A stretch of DNA of 43,246 nucleotides from Pelagibacterales bacterium SAG-MED32 (lineage in GTDB: Bacteria; Pseudomonadota; Alphaproteobacteria; Pelagibacterales; AG-422-B15). Position 1 is the stretch's first letter. Each line of letters opens with the position of its first letter. Below, piece by piece: positions 30,123 through 38,818 of this stretch. The notes under the pieces are model-generated. The model did not search any database, was not told the origin of the DNA, and saw nothing but the letters and a program-made list of their open reading frames with translations. Both the position numbers and the translations under genes were made by a program. Location: NCBI GenBank assembly GCA_014653725.1, contig JACWEC010000005.1, positions 1 to 43,246 on the forward strand, in the 5' to 3' direction.

Positions 30123-32810
30123 ATGTTACAGAAAATAGAAAATTGGTTTTTTAGATTCCGCCTTCCAGTTCTTGCTGTTTTTGTCCTAATTACAATTGTG
30201 ATGGCTTATTTTGCAGTTCAAATAAGAATGGATGCAGGCTTTGCAAAACAGTTACCCAACAGTCATTCATTTGTAAAAACATATTATGAGTATCAGGATG
30301 ATCTTAGTGGAACAAATAGTATTACCATTGCGTTGAGAAAAACTGAAGGTGATATTTTTACTAAAGAATATTTATCAAAGCTCTTTAACTTGAATAACAC
30401 AATTAGATATCTCCCTGGTGTGAATCAGGGATCAATGCAATCTCTATGGACACCCAATATTAGGGTAATGCGAGTAACAGAAGAAGGCTTTGAGAGTTCT
30501 GAGGTGATTCCGGGAACAGTTACTCCAGAGAAACTTACGCCAGAAATAATTGAAAGTATTAAGGAAAGAATATTAACAGGTGGACATGTTGGGAGTATTG
30601 TGGCAAATGATTTTACTTCATCGCTTATTAAAGTCGAATTAACTGAATACAATCCCAAAACTGGTGAAAAATTAGATTACCTCAAGCTCGGTCAAGAAAT
30701 TGAAACAATAAGAGATGAATATGAACAGGGCGATTATCGAGTTGAGATAACTGGATTCGCTAAAATGATTTCCGATATCGCGAGTGAAGCATATAATGTT
30801 GTCATATTTTTTGGACTTGCATTCTTTCTAACTGTCTTAGCTGTCTATTGGTATTCTAGATCTTGGACATTGACATTTCTTCCATTAATTTGCTCGCTTA
30901 CTTCTCTAATATGGCAATTTGGAATGCTTAAAATACTTGGGTTTGGATTAGATCCTCTCGCAATTTTAGTTCCATTTTTAGTTTTTGCGATAGGTGTTTC
31001 ACATGGTATCCAACAAGTGAATCAAATTACTAAGGAAGTCATTGAAGGACAAACAGCTGAATACGCTGCTAGGGCATCTTTCTCAAGACTTCTTGTGCCC
31101 GGTTCAATGGCATTAGTCACTGACTTGGTAGGTTTTGGTACATTAATTTTATTGCCAATTGGAATGATACAAGAACTTGGTATTACTGCATCAATTGGTG
31201 TTGCATTTAAAATTGTAACAAACCTTATAATGCTACCCCTCGCAGCATCATACGCAAGATATAATAAAAGTTTTGCCACCCGAGCACAGTCTGCAATTTC
31301 TTATAGACAAAATCTTATGGGATATTTTGGAAAATTAGCTAGACCCAGAGAAGCTGTTATTACTCTATCAGTAAGTGCAGTATTGTTTGTAGGTGCTGCA
31401 TACTTGGCAAGTGAAAGGCATGTAGGAGATTTACATGCAGGAGCTCCAGAGTTAAGGCCTGAAGCAAGGTTCAATCAAGATATAAATGAGATAACAAAAA
31501 GATATAATGTAACTACTGATGTTTTAGTTGTAATTACGGAGGCATTGGCAACTGGAGGTTTAAATCCATGCAGATCTACGTATGTTGTTGATGCACAAAA
31601 CAATCTTCATTGGTACTTAGAAAATATACCAGGAGTTACAAAGGTAATTTCACTTTCAAGTATAGCAAAAAGAGCTCTTAGTGGATACGCAGAAGGTAAT
31701 CTAAAATGGTCTTACCTCCCACGTAATGCTCAAGCACTAGGTTTCGCAACAAGTGTAGTAGATCCATCAACTGGGTTGATAAATGAAGAATGTTCTATTA
31801 TGCCCATTTATGTTTTCACAGAAGATCATAAGGCTACGACTATTAGTACTGTTATAGAAAGTGTGGAAGAATATAATAAAAAGTTTCGCGAGTTAGATGA
31901 TACGATAACATTCAAAACTTTAATTGCTAAGCCTGCCGAGGGGACAGATGTGATACCCACTGTTGATAGTCTAGGCGGCGAAGAAACTAATATTGAAGAT
32001 TTATTAGATATTAATAATCCCAAAGTATTCACTGACGATGAATTTGCTGATTTTGGATATGAGAATGGTTTTAATACAAGAAACATTATGCTTGGCCAAG
32101 GCCTTATCAATTATTACAGAGATATTGATTCTTTTGATGATAATGTAAATTATATGGTGAAAGATATTAAACAATCAGAAATAACCATCAAAGAATTTTT
32201 CAAAAATAATCCTGAATTTGAGAGCATCATATTTGAGTCAGATGAAATTAAAAATAGATTAGCAAGTGGGTCTGTTGGGATCCAACATGCAACTAATGAA
32301 GTTATTGAAAAAGGCGAATTACCAATGATGATAATTGTTTACATAGTAATTTTAATACTTGTATTTGTGACTTATCTTGATTGGCGCGCAACTATATGTT
32401 GCACAGTTCCACTCACATTTGCCACTATGTTAGGTTATGCATTTATGGACTTGGCTCAAATAGGCTTAAAGGTATCTACTCTTCCAGTTATGGTGCTGGC
32501 AGTTGGTGTAGGTGTAGACTACGCATTCTACATATACAATCGAACTCAGACTCGCTTGAAAGAAGGAATGAATATAACAGAAGCATTTGAACATACTTTT
32601 GCCAACACAGGTGCAGCAGTCGTCTTTACGGCAATCACGTTAGCAATTGGTGTCTCTACTTGGTCATTTTCAGCACTGAAATTCCAAGCTGATATGGGAT
32701 CATTATTAACTTTTATGTTTTTAATCAACATGGTTTGCGCAATGACAACGCTTCCCGCTCTAGCAGTCATATTGGATAAGCTCTTCCCTAGGAAAATTAC
32801 TTCTGAGTAA
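30123..32810 (+). CDS. RND-superfamily MMPL-type exporter
   Basis: Large inner-membrane transporter of 895 residues in the RND/MMPL (COG1033-like) group, which use the proton gradient to export lipids and other hydrophobic molecules. The layout is duplicated: TM1 near residues 15-33, a ~190-residue periplasmic loop (start MDAGFAKQLPNSHSF), a block of five membrane segments (FFGLAFFLTVLAVYWY; PFLVFAIGVSHGIQQ), TM7 near 420, a second periplasmic loop of ~320 residues, and a second block (IVYIVILILVFVTYLDW; VMVLAVGVGVDYAFYIY). The GxGVDYAFY stretch resembles the sterol-sensing-like core. No membrane-fusion or outer-membrane partner is encoded nearby. It is divergent from the diiron protein. Its stop lies in a 14-base overlap with the convergent ABC ATPase gene. 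Confidence 0.9.
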   Translation: MLQKIENWFFRFRLPVLAVFVLITIVMAYFAVQIRMDAGFAKQLPNSHSFVKTYYEYQDDLSGTNSITIALRKTEGDIFTKEYLSKLFNLNNTIRYLPGVNQGSMQSLWTPNIRVMRVTEEGFESSEVIPGTVTPEKLTPEIIESIKERILTGGHVGSIVANDFTSSLIKVELTEYNPKTGEKLDYLKLGQEIETIRDEYEQGDYRVEITGFAKMISDIASEAYNVVIFFGLAFFLTVLAVYWYSRSWTLTFLPLICSLTSLIWQFGMLKILGFGLDPLAILVPFLVFAIGVSHGIQQVNQITKEVIEGQTAEYAARASFSRLLVPGSMALVTDLVGFGTLILLPIGMIQELGITASIGVAFKIVTNLIMLPLAASYARYNKSFATRAQSAISYRQNLMGYFGKLARPREAVITLSVSAVLFVGAAYLASERHVGDLHAGAPELRPEARFNQDINEITKRYNVTTDVLVVITEALATGGLNPCRSTYVVDAQNNLHWYLENIPGVTKVISLSSIAKRALSGYAEGNLKWSYLPRNAQALGFATSVVDPSTGLINEECSIMPIYVFTEDHKATTISTVIESVEEYNKKFRELDDTITFKTLIAKPAEGTDVIPTVDSLGGEETNIEDLLDINNPKVFTDDEFADFGYENGFNTRNIMLGQGLINYYRDIDSFDDNVNYMVKDIKQSEITIKEFFKNNPEFESIIFESDEIKNRLASGSVGIQHATNEVIEKGELPMMIIVYIVILILVFVTYLDWRATICCTVPLTFATMLGYAFMDLAQIGLKVSTLPVMVLAVGVGVDYAFYIYNRTQTRLKEGMNITEAFEHTFANTGAAVVFTAITLAIGVSTWSFSALKFQADMGSLLTFMFLINMVCAMTTLPALAVILDKLFPRKITSE

Positions 32811-33726
32811 GCTGAAGAAAAACGTCCTCTAATTTAGTTTCGATTATCTTCATATCTTTTATTTGAGAACTTGTCGAATTTACTGCATTAAGCATTGCAT
32901 TAAAATTAACTTCACTGGGTTTATATTTTATATGAATTTGCATATCTTTAATTTGTATATCTAAATTTAATTTATTAAGCTCCGACAAATCAAAATTGTT
33001 ATCATAATAATCAACAATTACAGTCATTTTATCTAAAAAGGATTTTATATTGTTTGTAGTATCATTAGCTATTAACTTACCTTCATTAATAATAGCAATT
33101 TCATTACAGAGTTCCTCTGCTTCATGTAAATAATGGGTGGTAATAATTATAGTTTTACCGTTTTGATTTAGTTTATGAATATTCTCCCATAAGTTGCTTC
33201 TGAGTTCTACATCAACACCTGCTGTTGGTTCGTCTAGTATCAATATTTCTGGATCATGGACCATTGCTTTGGCAATAAGAAGACGTCTTCTCATTCCTCC
33301 AGACAAAGTTCTGGCGTAAGCTTTTGCTTTATCTTCTAATGCGAGCATCTGGAGAATCTCCATTGTTTTTCTATCCTTCTTACCAATGCCATATAAGCCT
33401 GCTTGTATCTCTAAAAGCTCGTAAGGAGTAAAAAAAGGATCAATGTTTAATTCTTGAGGCACAATGCCCATCAGCTTCTTAGCGCTTATTAAATTTTTTT
33501 CGTGATTGATGCCAAGTACTTCAATCTTACCAGAAGTTTTTTTTGCTAAATCCGCTAGTATATTAATGAATGTGGACTTCCCTGCTCCATTTGGTCCAAG
33601 TAAGCCGAATATTGAACCTTTCTTTATATTCAATGAAATATCGTCTAATGCAAGTTTTGCATTATCAGAACTTGATTTGTAAACCTTGCTTAAATTATTA
33701 ACTGCTATTGCTAATTCTTTAGACAT
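32797..33726 (-). CDS. ABC transporter ATP-binding protein (drug/Na+ exporter type, YadG/CcmA-like)
   Basis: A 309-residue ABC ATPase with Walker A GPNGAGKS at 44-51, a Q-loop (MGIVPQELNIDPFFTPYELL), signature LSGGMRRRLLIAKAM, Walker B EILILDEPTAGVD and the switch His in TTHYLHEAEEL. The sequence resembles the COG1131 multidrug/daunorubicin/Na+ group, whose ATPase works with a separate ABC-2 permease. No permease gene adjoins it; its neighbours are the RND exporter and polA. The ~80-residue C-terminal extension after the ATPase core is usual for this group. Substrate unknown. Confidence 0.93.
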   Translation of the reverse strand: MSKELAIAVNNLSKVYKSSSDNAKLALDDISLNIKKGSIFGLLGPNGAGKSTFINILADLAKKTSGKIEVLGINHEKNLISAKKLMGIVPQELNIDPFFTPYELLEIQAGLYGIGKKDRKTMEILQMLALEDKAKAYARTLSGGMRRRLLIAKAMVHDPEILILDEPTAGVDVELRSNLWENIHKLNQNGKTIIITTHYLHEAEELCNEIAIINEGKLIANDTTNNIKSFLDKMTVIVDYYDNNFDLSELNKLNLDIQIKDMQIHIKYKPSEVNFNAMLNAVNSTSSQIKDMKIIETKLEDVFLQLTQK

Positions 33727-33787
33727 ATATTTTATTAATTAAGAGAATATATAGTGTTTCAAAGTAATTTCTTGTATCATCCAGATT

Positions 33788-33964
33788 ATGAATTCTCCAG
33801 AAATAAAAAATAATCAAGAAGAAAGTATTGAGTTAGTTTCATCCAAAAAAGTAAGTTGTTCTGGTCCTGATGGCCCTCTCGGACACCCTAAAGTTTATTT
33901 AGATATGGGTGATAACAATAGTTTAGTTTGTCCCTACTGCAGCAAGATATTTAAATTGATTTAA
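33788..33964 (+). CDS. Zinc-finger (zf-CHCC) small protein
   Basis: A 58-residue gene that is easily missed. The sequence shows VSCSGPDGPLGHPKVYLDMG and then LVCPYCSKIFKLI: a Cys24-His33-Cys48-Cys51 set that fits the zf-CHCC family, whose mitochondrial relative is the complex I accessory subunit NDUFS6. In alphaproteobacteria such proteins are ~60-70 residues, so this one is full length. The ATG at 33788 gives an N-terminal acidic tail; its TAA is directly followed by the polA ATG at 33965. It faces away from the ABC gene across 61 bases that must hold the promoter for both it and polA. Confidence 0.82.
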   Translation: MNSPEIKNNQEESIELVSSKKVSCSGPDGPLGHPKVYLDMGDNNSLVCPYCSKIFKLI

Positions 33965-34858
33965 ATGAAAAGTAACAATCACCTATTTTTAGTTGATGGC
34001 TCAGGATATATTTTTAGGGCATATTATGCATTACCGCCATTATATAGAAAGAGTGATGGCCTACCAACTGGCGCAGTAAACGGCTTCTGTAATATGCTTT
34101 TTAAACTAATTGAAGATACCAATAAAAGCATTGGGCCAACTCATTTAGCAGTAATCTTTGATAGTGCAAGAAAAACTTTTAGAAATGAAATTTATAAAGA
34201 TTACAAGGCAAATAGAGGTGATCCACCAGAAGACTTAATCCCACAATTTAAAATTATTAAGGATGCAGTAACCGCTTTTGGTATCCAGTCAATTGAGTCT
34301 AATGGATTTGAAGCAGACGATATTATAGCTACATATGCTGATGCTGCTGAAAAGAAGGATTGGCAAGTTTCTATTGTATCATCAGATAAAGACTTAATGC
34401 AATTGGTCTCAAAAAAAATCAATCTTGTTGATACTATGAAAAATAAAAATATTGGACCAAAAGAAGTTGAAGAAAAATTTGGTGTAGGGCCAGATAAGGT
34501 AATTGATGTTCAGGCTCTTGCTGGAGATAGTTCAGATAATGTTCCTGGAGCACCTGGTATAGGTATAAAGACGGCAGCTCAACTAATAAATGAATTTGGA
34601 AATCTTGAAAAATTATTAAAAAAGTGTGGAAATATTAAACAAGAAAAAAGAAGAGATAATATTCAAAATAATAAAGAGCAAATAATAATTAGTAAAAAGT
34701 TAGTAACTTTAAAGAAAGATGTAAAAGATATTCCGTTACTTGCAGATCTAAAAAATAATAATTTAGCAATAACAAAATTAGTTCCGTTTCTAGAAGATCT
34801 TGAACTGAAGAAATTAGCAGATCGTATTAGAAAAAAAAAATCCAGAGGTAAAATTTGA
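33965..34858 (+). CDS. polA: DNA polymerase I, N-terminal 5'-nuclease part (frame ends at A10 frameshift)
   Basis: The 5'-to-3' exonuclease/flap endonuclease domain of Pol I, 297 residues, which removes RNA primers and flaps. Visible: HLFLVDGSGYIFRAYYALPP, VIFDSARKTFRNEIYKDYKANR, the acidic metal cluster GFEADDIIATYA and SSDKDLMQLV, then the helix-hairpin-helix GDSSDNVPGAPGIGIKTA. The frame then crosses ten A (34831-34840) and stops at TGA 34856-34858. The rest of Pol I continues in the +1 frame, so the gene is broken or read by slippage. The domain itself is intact and could work alone. The ATG immediately follows the stop of the zinc-finger gene. Confidence 0.93.
   Translation: MKSNNHLFLVDGSGYIFRAYYALPPLYRKSDGLPTGAVNGFCNMLFKLIEDTNKSIGPTHLAVIFDSARKTFRNEIYKDYKANRGDPPEDLIPQFKIIKDAVTAFGIQSIESNGFEADDIIATYADAAEKKDWQVSIVSSDKDLMQLVSKKINLVDTMKNKNIGPKEVEEKFGVGPDKVIDVQALAGDSSDNVPGAPGIGIKTAAQLINEFGNLEKLLKKCGNIKQEKRRDNIQNNKEQIIISKKLVTLKKDVKDIPLLADLKNNNLAITKLVPFLEDLELKKLADRIRKKKSRGKI
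34831..34840 (+). other. A10 homopolymer at the polA frameshift (slippage site or sequencing indel)
   Basis: Ten A follow ATTAG and precede TCCAGAGG. Read as is, the frame is AGA AAA AAA AAA TCC AGA GGT AAA ATT TGA. Removing one A gives AGA AAA AAA AAT CCA GAG GTA and continues without a stop to 36767. A 9-A transcript or a +1 ribosomal shift would restore full-length Pol I of 933 residues. The site lies in the linker between the nuclease and proofreading domains. Confidence 0.85.
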
Positions 34859-36767
34859 AACCAAAAATATTGAGGAATCTAAAGTTGAAAAAAATGAATC
34901 AGGTAACACAAGTAGTGATAAAGAAATTGCAGCTAAAAATATAAATACTAAATATATACTTATTGACAACATAGAAAATCTTGAGGAATTAAAATCAACA
35001 ATCTATGAGATAGGCCATTTCGTTTATGATGTAGAAACTGACTCTTTAAATATATTAGAAGCCAATCTTATCGGAATATCAATTTGTTATGGCTTAGAAA
35101 CTTCTTACTATATTCCGTTTAATCACATTAATGAACTTAATCAAAGAATAAAAAAGCAAATTAAAATCGAAGAGTTTCTTAAAATTTTTAAACCGATAAT
35201 GGAAGACTCATCAATTATAAAAATTGGACACAATATAAAATATGATAATGCCATATTAATGAAATATGGTGTCGGTGTGATTGGTTGTGACGATACAATG
35301 TTAATGTCATTTATTTCTGATGCAGGGATCAATCGCCATGGAATGGATGATCTTGCAAAGATACATCTCAATAAAGAAACAATAAAATATAAAGAAGTTG
35401 TTGGAAGTGGAAAATCTCAGATCACATTTGATAAAGTTGATTTAAAGAATGCGTTAAAATATGCTGCTGAGGATGCAGATATTACTTACAAACTTTACTT
35501 ATTTTTTAAAAAAAGGATCAACCATGAAAAAAATAATTATATTTATTCCAATATTGAAAAGCCCTTAATTGATTGCATTCAAACTATGGAATTAAATGGC
35601 ATAAAGGTTGATAAAGAGTACTTAAAAAAGCTTTCAACAGATTTTTCAAAAAGAATATTAAAATTAGAAAGTAAGATATACAAAGATACTGGTACAGAGT
35701 TTAATATTGCATCACCAAAGCAGCTATCCGATGTATTATTCGACAAACTCAAACTAAAACCTCCAAAAAAAACAAGAACAGGAGAAAAATCTACAGGAAT
35801 AGATGTACTTGAAGATCTTGCATACGGTGGCAACAAAGTTGCTGAAACTATTATAGAATGGAGGCAGCTATCAAAGCTAAAGAATACTTATACAGAGGCC
35901 TTACAAACTCATATTATTAAATCTACAGGAAGAATACATACTTCATATGCAATGGCTTCAACTAGCACAGGTAGACTTGCATCCTCTGATCCAAATTTGC
36001 AAAATATTCCAATCAGAACAAAAGAAGGTAGATCAATCCGTAAAGCATTTATTCCAGATAAAGGTCAAACAATCTTTGCGGCAGACTACAGCCAGATAGA
36101 ACTAAGAGTATTGGCTCATATGGCTGATGTATCTCAACTAAAAGATGCTTTCAATAATAATGAGGATATACATCAATTAACTGCATCAGAGATTTTTAAT
36201 GTCAAACACAAAGATGTCAGTAAAGATTTACGCAGAAAAGCAAAAGCTGTTAATTTTGGAATAATTTATGGAATTTCTGCATTTGGACTAGCAAAACAGT
36301 TATCAATATCTAACTATGAAGCAAGTGATTTTATAAAAGAATATTTTAAAAAGTTTTCTGGAATAAAGGAATATATGGAAAATACAAAAGAATTTTGTCG
36401 AAAAAATGGTTATGTTGAAACACTATGTGGGCGAAAGTGTTTTTTTCCACGAATAAAAGATAAAAATTTTGCTTTAAGGTCATTTCAAGAAAGAGCAGCT
36501 ATAAACGCTCCAATTCAAGGGACTGCTGCAGATATTATAAAGTTAGCAATGATAAAGATTAATGATAAAATAAAAGCCACTAATGAATGCAAGATGCTTC
36601 TCCAAGTTCATGATGAGCTCATTTTTGAAATTAAAAATGATAAACTAAAAAAATATAGAAAAATAATTGTGGCCGAAATGGAAAATGCACTGAAACCAAA
36701 GTTCGATCTCTCTGTACCACTCTCGGTTGATAGTAATAATGCAAATAATTGGAGTGATGCTCATTAA
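34839..36767 (+). CDS. polA: DNA polymerase I, C-terminal 3'-5' exonuclease and polymerase part (frame +1 relative to the N-terminal part)
   Basis: Klenow-like part of Pol I, 642 codons from the A10 run to the stop. The proofreading domain has an apparently active site: ExoI FVYDVETDS, ExoII IGHNIKYD and ExoIII YAAEDAD. The polymerase domain has motif A FAADYSQIELRVLAHM, motif B RRKAKAVNFGIIYGIS and motif C LLQVHDEL. There is no ATG, GTG or TTG in this frame between the A10 run and the ATG at 35199, which lies inside the exonuclease domain after ExoI. An independent start would therefore delete a catalytic motif. Most likely this is one gene, 33965-36767, with a frameshift. Its TAA overlaps the next gene's ATG by one base. 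Confidence 0.92.
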   Translation, partial: NPEVKFETKNIEESKVEKNESGNTSSDKEIAAKNINTKYILIDNIENLEELKSTIYEIGHFVYDVETDSLNILEANLIGISICYGLETSYYIPFNHINELNQRIKKQIKIEEFLKIFKPIMEDSSIIKIGHNIKYDNAILMKYGVGVIGCDDTMLMSFISDAGINRHGMDDLAKIHLNKETIKYKEVVGSGKSQITFDKVDLKNALKYAAEDADITYKLYLFFKKRINHEKNNYIYSNIEKPLIDCIQTMELNGIKVDKEYLKKLSTDFSKRILKLESKIYKDTGTEFNIASPKQLSDVLFDKLKLKPPKKTRTGEKSTGIDVLEDLAYGGNKVAETIIEWRQLSKLKNTYTEALQTHIIKSTGRIHTSYAMASTSTGRLASSDPNLQNIPIRTKEGRSIRKAFIPDKGQTIFAADYSQIELRVLAHMADVSQLKDAFNNNEDIHQLTASEIFNVKHKDVSKDLRRKAKAVNFGIIYGISAFGLAKQLSISNYEASDFIKEYFKKFSGIKEYMENTKEFCRKNGYVETLCGRKCFFPRIKDKNFALRSFQERAAINAPIQGTAADIIKLAMIKINDKIKATNECKMLLQVHDELIFEIKNDKLKKYRKIIVAEMENALKPKFDLSVPLSVDSNNANNWSDAH

Positions 36768-37543
36768 TGACTAAAACTATTATACTTGTTACTGGAGGAT
36801 TTGATCCTATTCACAGTGGGCATATTGTTTACTTTAAGGACGCAAAAAAACTAGGAAATAAACTTGTAGTTGGTGTTAATTCAGATAATTGGTTGATAAA
36901 AAAAAAGGGTAGTGCTTTTCTTCCTATTAATGAAAGAATAGAAATTGTTTCAAATTTATCTGTAGTTGATGCTGCCATTGAATTTGAAGATGATGAATAT
37001 CAATCTGCGTCAAATGCTATTCAAAAAGTTTTAGAAATTTATCCAGATGATAAAATAATTTTTGCAAATGGTGGTGATAGAAATCAAGCTAATATTCCTG
37101 AAATGAATAAATTTGTGAACAACGAAAGAGTAAGTTTTGAGTTTGGAGTTGGTGGAGATTTTAAAAAAAATTCGTCTAGTTGGATATTAAAAAGTTGGAA
37201 AGGGCCGGTTGAATATCGACCGTGGGGTTGGTATAGAGTTTTAGATGATAGTGGTGACCACAAAGTCAAAGAAATAGAAGTCAATCCTAAGTCAAGATTA
37301 AGTTACCAATCACACTCTAAGAGATCTGAAGTCTGGACTGTGATTAGTGGAGAAGCCCTGGTTACAATTGATGATCAAATAACAGAGTTAAAAATCAACG
37401 AGTCAATATTTATTCCAATTAATTCTAAGCACCGATTAGAAAACAAGTCAGATATGAAATTAAATATTATTGAAATTCAAACAGGATCATATTTTGGTGA
37501 AGACGATATAGAGAGATATGAAGATGATTATGATCGATTATAA
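36767..37543 (+). CDS. Cytidylyltransferase-like domain fused to a mannose-6-phosphate-isomerase-type cupin
   Basis: A 258-residue two-domain protein. Residues ~1-140 are a nucleotidyltransferase of the glycerol-3-phosphate cytidylyltransferase/RfaE2 group: GGFDPIHSGH (HxGH at 16-19), NSDNWLIKKKG and an INERIEIVSNL segment; the ISSTxxR-like region is replaced by KKNSSSWILKSW. Residues ~145-258 are a cupin like the C-terminal domain of type II phosphomannose isomerase/mannose-1-phosphate guanylyltransferase: RPWGWYRVLDD, SYQSHSKRSEVWTVISGEA and FIPINSKHRLEN. The combination suggests making or handling an activated sugar or polyol for surface polymers (inference). The TAATG overlap with polA and 3-base gap to the MFS gene imply cotranscription. 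Confidence 0.85.
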   Translation: MTKTIILVTGGFDPIHSGHIVYFKDAKKLGNKLVVGVNSDNWLIKKKGSAFLPINERIEIVSNLSVVDAAIEFEDDEYQSASNAIQKVLEIYPDDKIIFANGGDRNQANIPEMNKFVNNERVSFEFGVGGDFKKNSSSWILKSWKGPVEYRPWGWYRVLDDSGDHKVKEIEVNPKSRLSYQSHSKRSEVWTVISGEALVTIDDQITELKINESIFIPINSKHRLENKSDMKLNIIEIQTGSYFGEDDIERYEDDYDRL

Positions 37544-37546
37544 TAT

Positions 37547-38818
37547 ATGAAAGTTAATTATCCATATCTTTATTTAGCTTTTTTTTTACTACTTAATATA
37601 TTTAATTTTGTAGATAGAAATCTGCTTATAGCCTTTGCTCCTCAAATAAAGTCTGAATTTAATCTTACAAATGTGCAATGGGGGCTTCTGACAGGCGTTT
37701 ATTTTCTCTTTTTTTATTCAGTTTTTGGCATATTTATGGGTGTGCTTGGAGATAAATTTAGTAGAATGAAAATTGCTGCTGTGGGCGTATTTTTATGGAG
37801 CTTAATGACAGCTTTTACTGGTGTTGCTAAAAACTTTTCACACTTAATTTTCGCCAGAGCTCTAATCGGTGTTGGAGAATCAGCATTAACTCCTAACGCA
37901 ATATCAATGCTATCTGATCTTTTCAAACAGAATCAAAGGGGGACTGCTTCCGCTATTTATTATTTAGGCATACCTTTGGGTGTTGGATTTGGAATGTTAA
38001 TCGCCGCTTTTTTTGGACCAGTTTTTGGATGGAGAGCGGTATTTATCACATTAGGTTTGATTGGAATGGGACTTGGAATAGTAACTTATTTTCTTTTTGA
38101 ACCGAGACGTGGTCAACTAGATAAATCTTTTAATCAAGATAGCAAATCTGCAAGCATTCGAGAAATTATAAGTATGACAAAATATGCTCTTTATAATTCT
38201 AAATGTCTAAAATTCGTAATTATTGGTAGTATTTTTTTGCACATACCATTAGGCGCAGGAAACTTTGAAGTTTTATGGGCTGTAAATGAAAGAGGTTTTA
38301 CTGCAAGTTCATATAATTCTCTTTTTGGCATTTTTTTTATATTAGGTGGAACTGTTGGCGCAGTCCTTGGTGGCGTTTTATCCGATCGCATAAGTCATTA
38401 CTTTAAGGGAGGCGTAATGACCTTTTTAGTTATATCTTATTTAATTTTAACACCCTTAACTGTTAGTTATCGATTTATTAGTCCCGAAATAAACTTCTTC
38501 TATTTAACTTTATTTTTTGTTTCTTTTAACGTTACCTTTTTCTATGGGCCAGTTTTTGCCTCAGTACAGGAATTAACTCCAGTTAAAGTTAGGTCAACGA
38601 TGGTTGCCGTATTCATATTGGGAGTAAATATTATTGGAATGGGAGTAGGTAGTTTCCTTACAGGCTATCTTATTGATTACGTATTTAATGATTTTTCATC
38701 TCCATATACATTTTCTTTAATTTCAATTGGGCTTACATCAATTATAGCAATCATTTGCTATTTTATTGCCAGTTTTAGCTACAAAGAGGACATTGAGAGA
38801 GTAATAAATCTTAATTAG
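37547..38818 (+). CDS. MFS transporter (Spinster-like)
   Basis: Major facilitator superfamily permease of 423 residues with about 12 membrane helices in two halves. It opens [20 protein letters not shown], a NxxDR-type start seen in Spns/Spinster-like and sugar-acid MFS members. The loop 2-3 signature is [16 protein letters not shown], and the second-half equivalent is [15 protein letters not shown]. Other landmarks are [19 protein letters not shown] and the central cytosolic loop after [12 protein letters not shown]. The substrate cannot be read from sequence. It starts 3 bases after the nucleotidyltransferase-cupin gene, which suggests a functional link. It converges on pckA with an 8-base overlap. 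Confidence 0.92.
   Translation: MKVNYPYLYLAFFLLLNIFNFVDRNLLIAFAPQIKSEFNLTNVQWGLLTGVYFLFFYSVFGIFMGVLGDKFSRMKIAAVGVFLWSLMTAFTGVAKNFSHLIFARALIGVGESALTPNAISMLSDLFKQNQRGTASAIYYLGIPLGVGFGMLIAAFFGPVFGWRAVFITLGLIGMGLGIVTYFLFEPRRGQLDKSFNQDSKSASIREIISMTKYALYNSKCLKFVIIGSIFLHIPLGAGNFEVLWAVNERGFTASSYNSLFGIFFILGGTVGAVLGGVLSDRISHYFKGGVMTFLVISYLILTPLTVSYRFISPEINFFYLTLFFVSFNVTFFYGPVFASVQELTPVKVRSTMVAVFILGVNIIGMGVGSFLTGYLIDYVFNDFSSPYTFSLISIGLTSIIAIICYFIASFSYKEDIERVINLN

Noticed and set aside
35199-36767. Independent gene beginning at the ATG at 35199
   Set aside because: This ATG is in the middle of the 3'-5' exonuclease domain and would delete ExoI. The same frame is open and conserved-looking back to the A10 run, so it belongs to polA.
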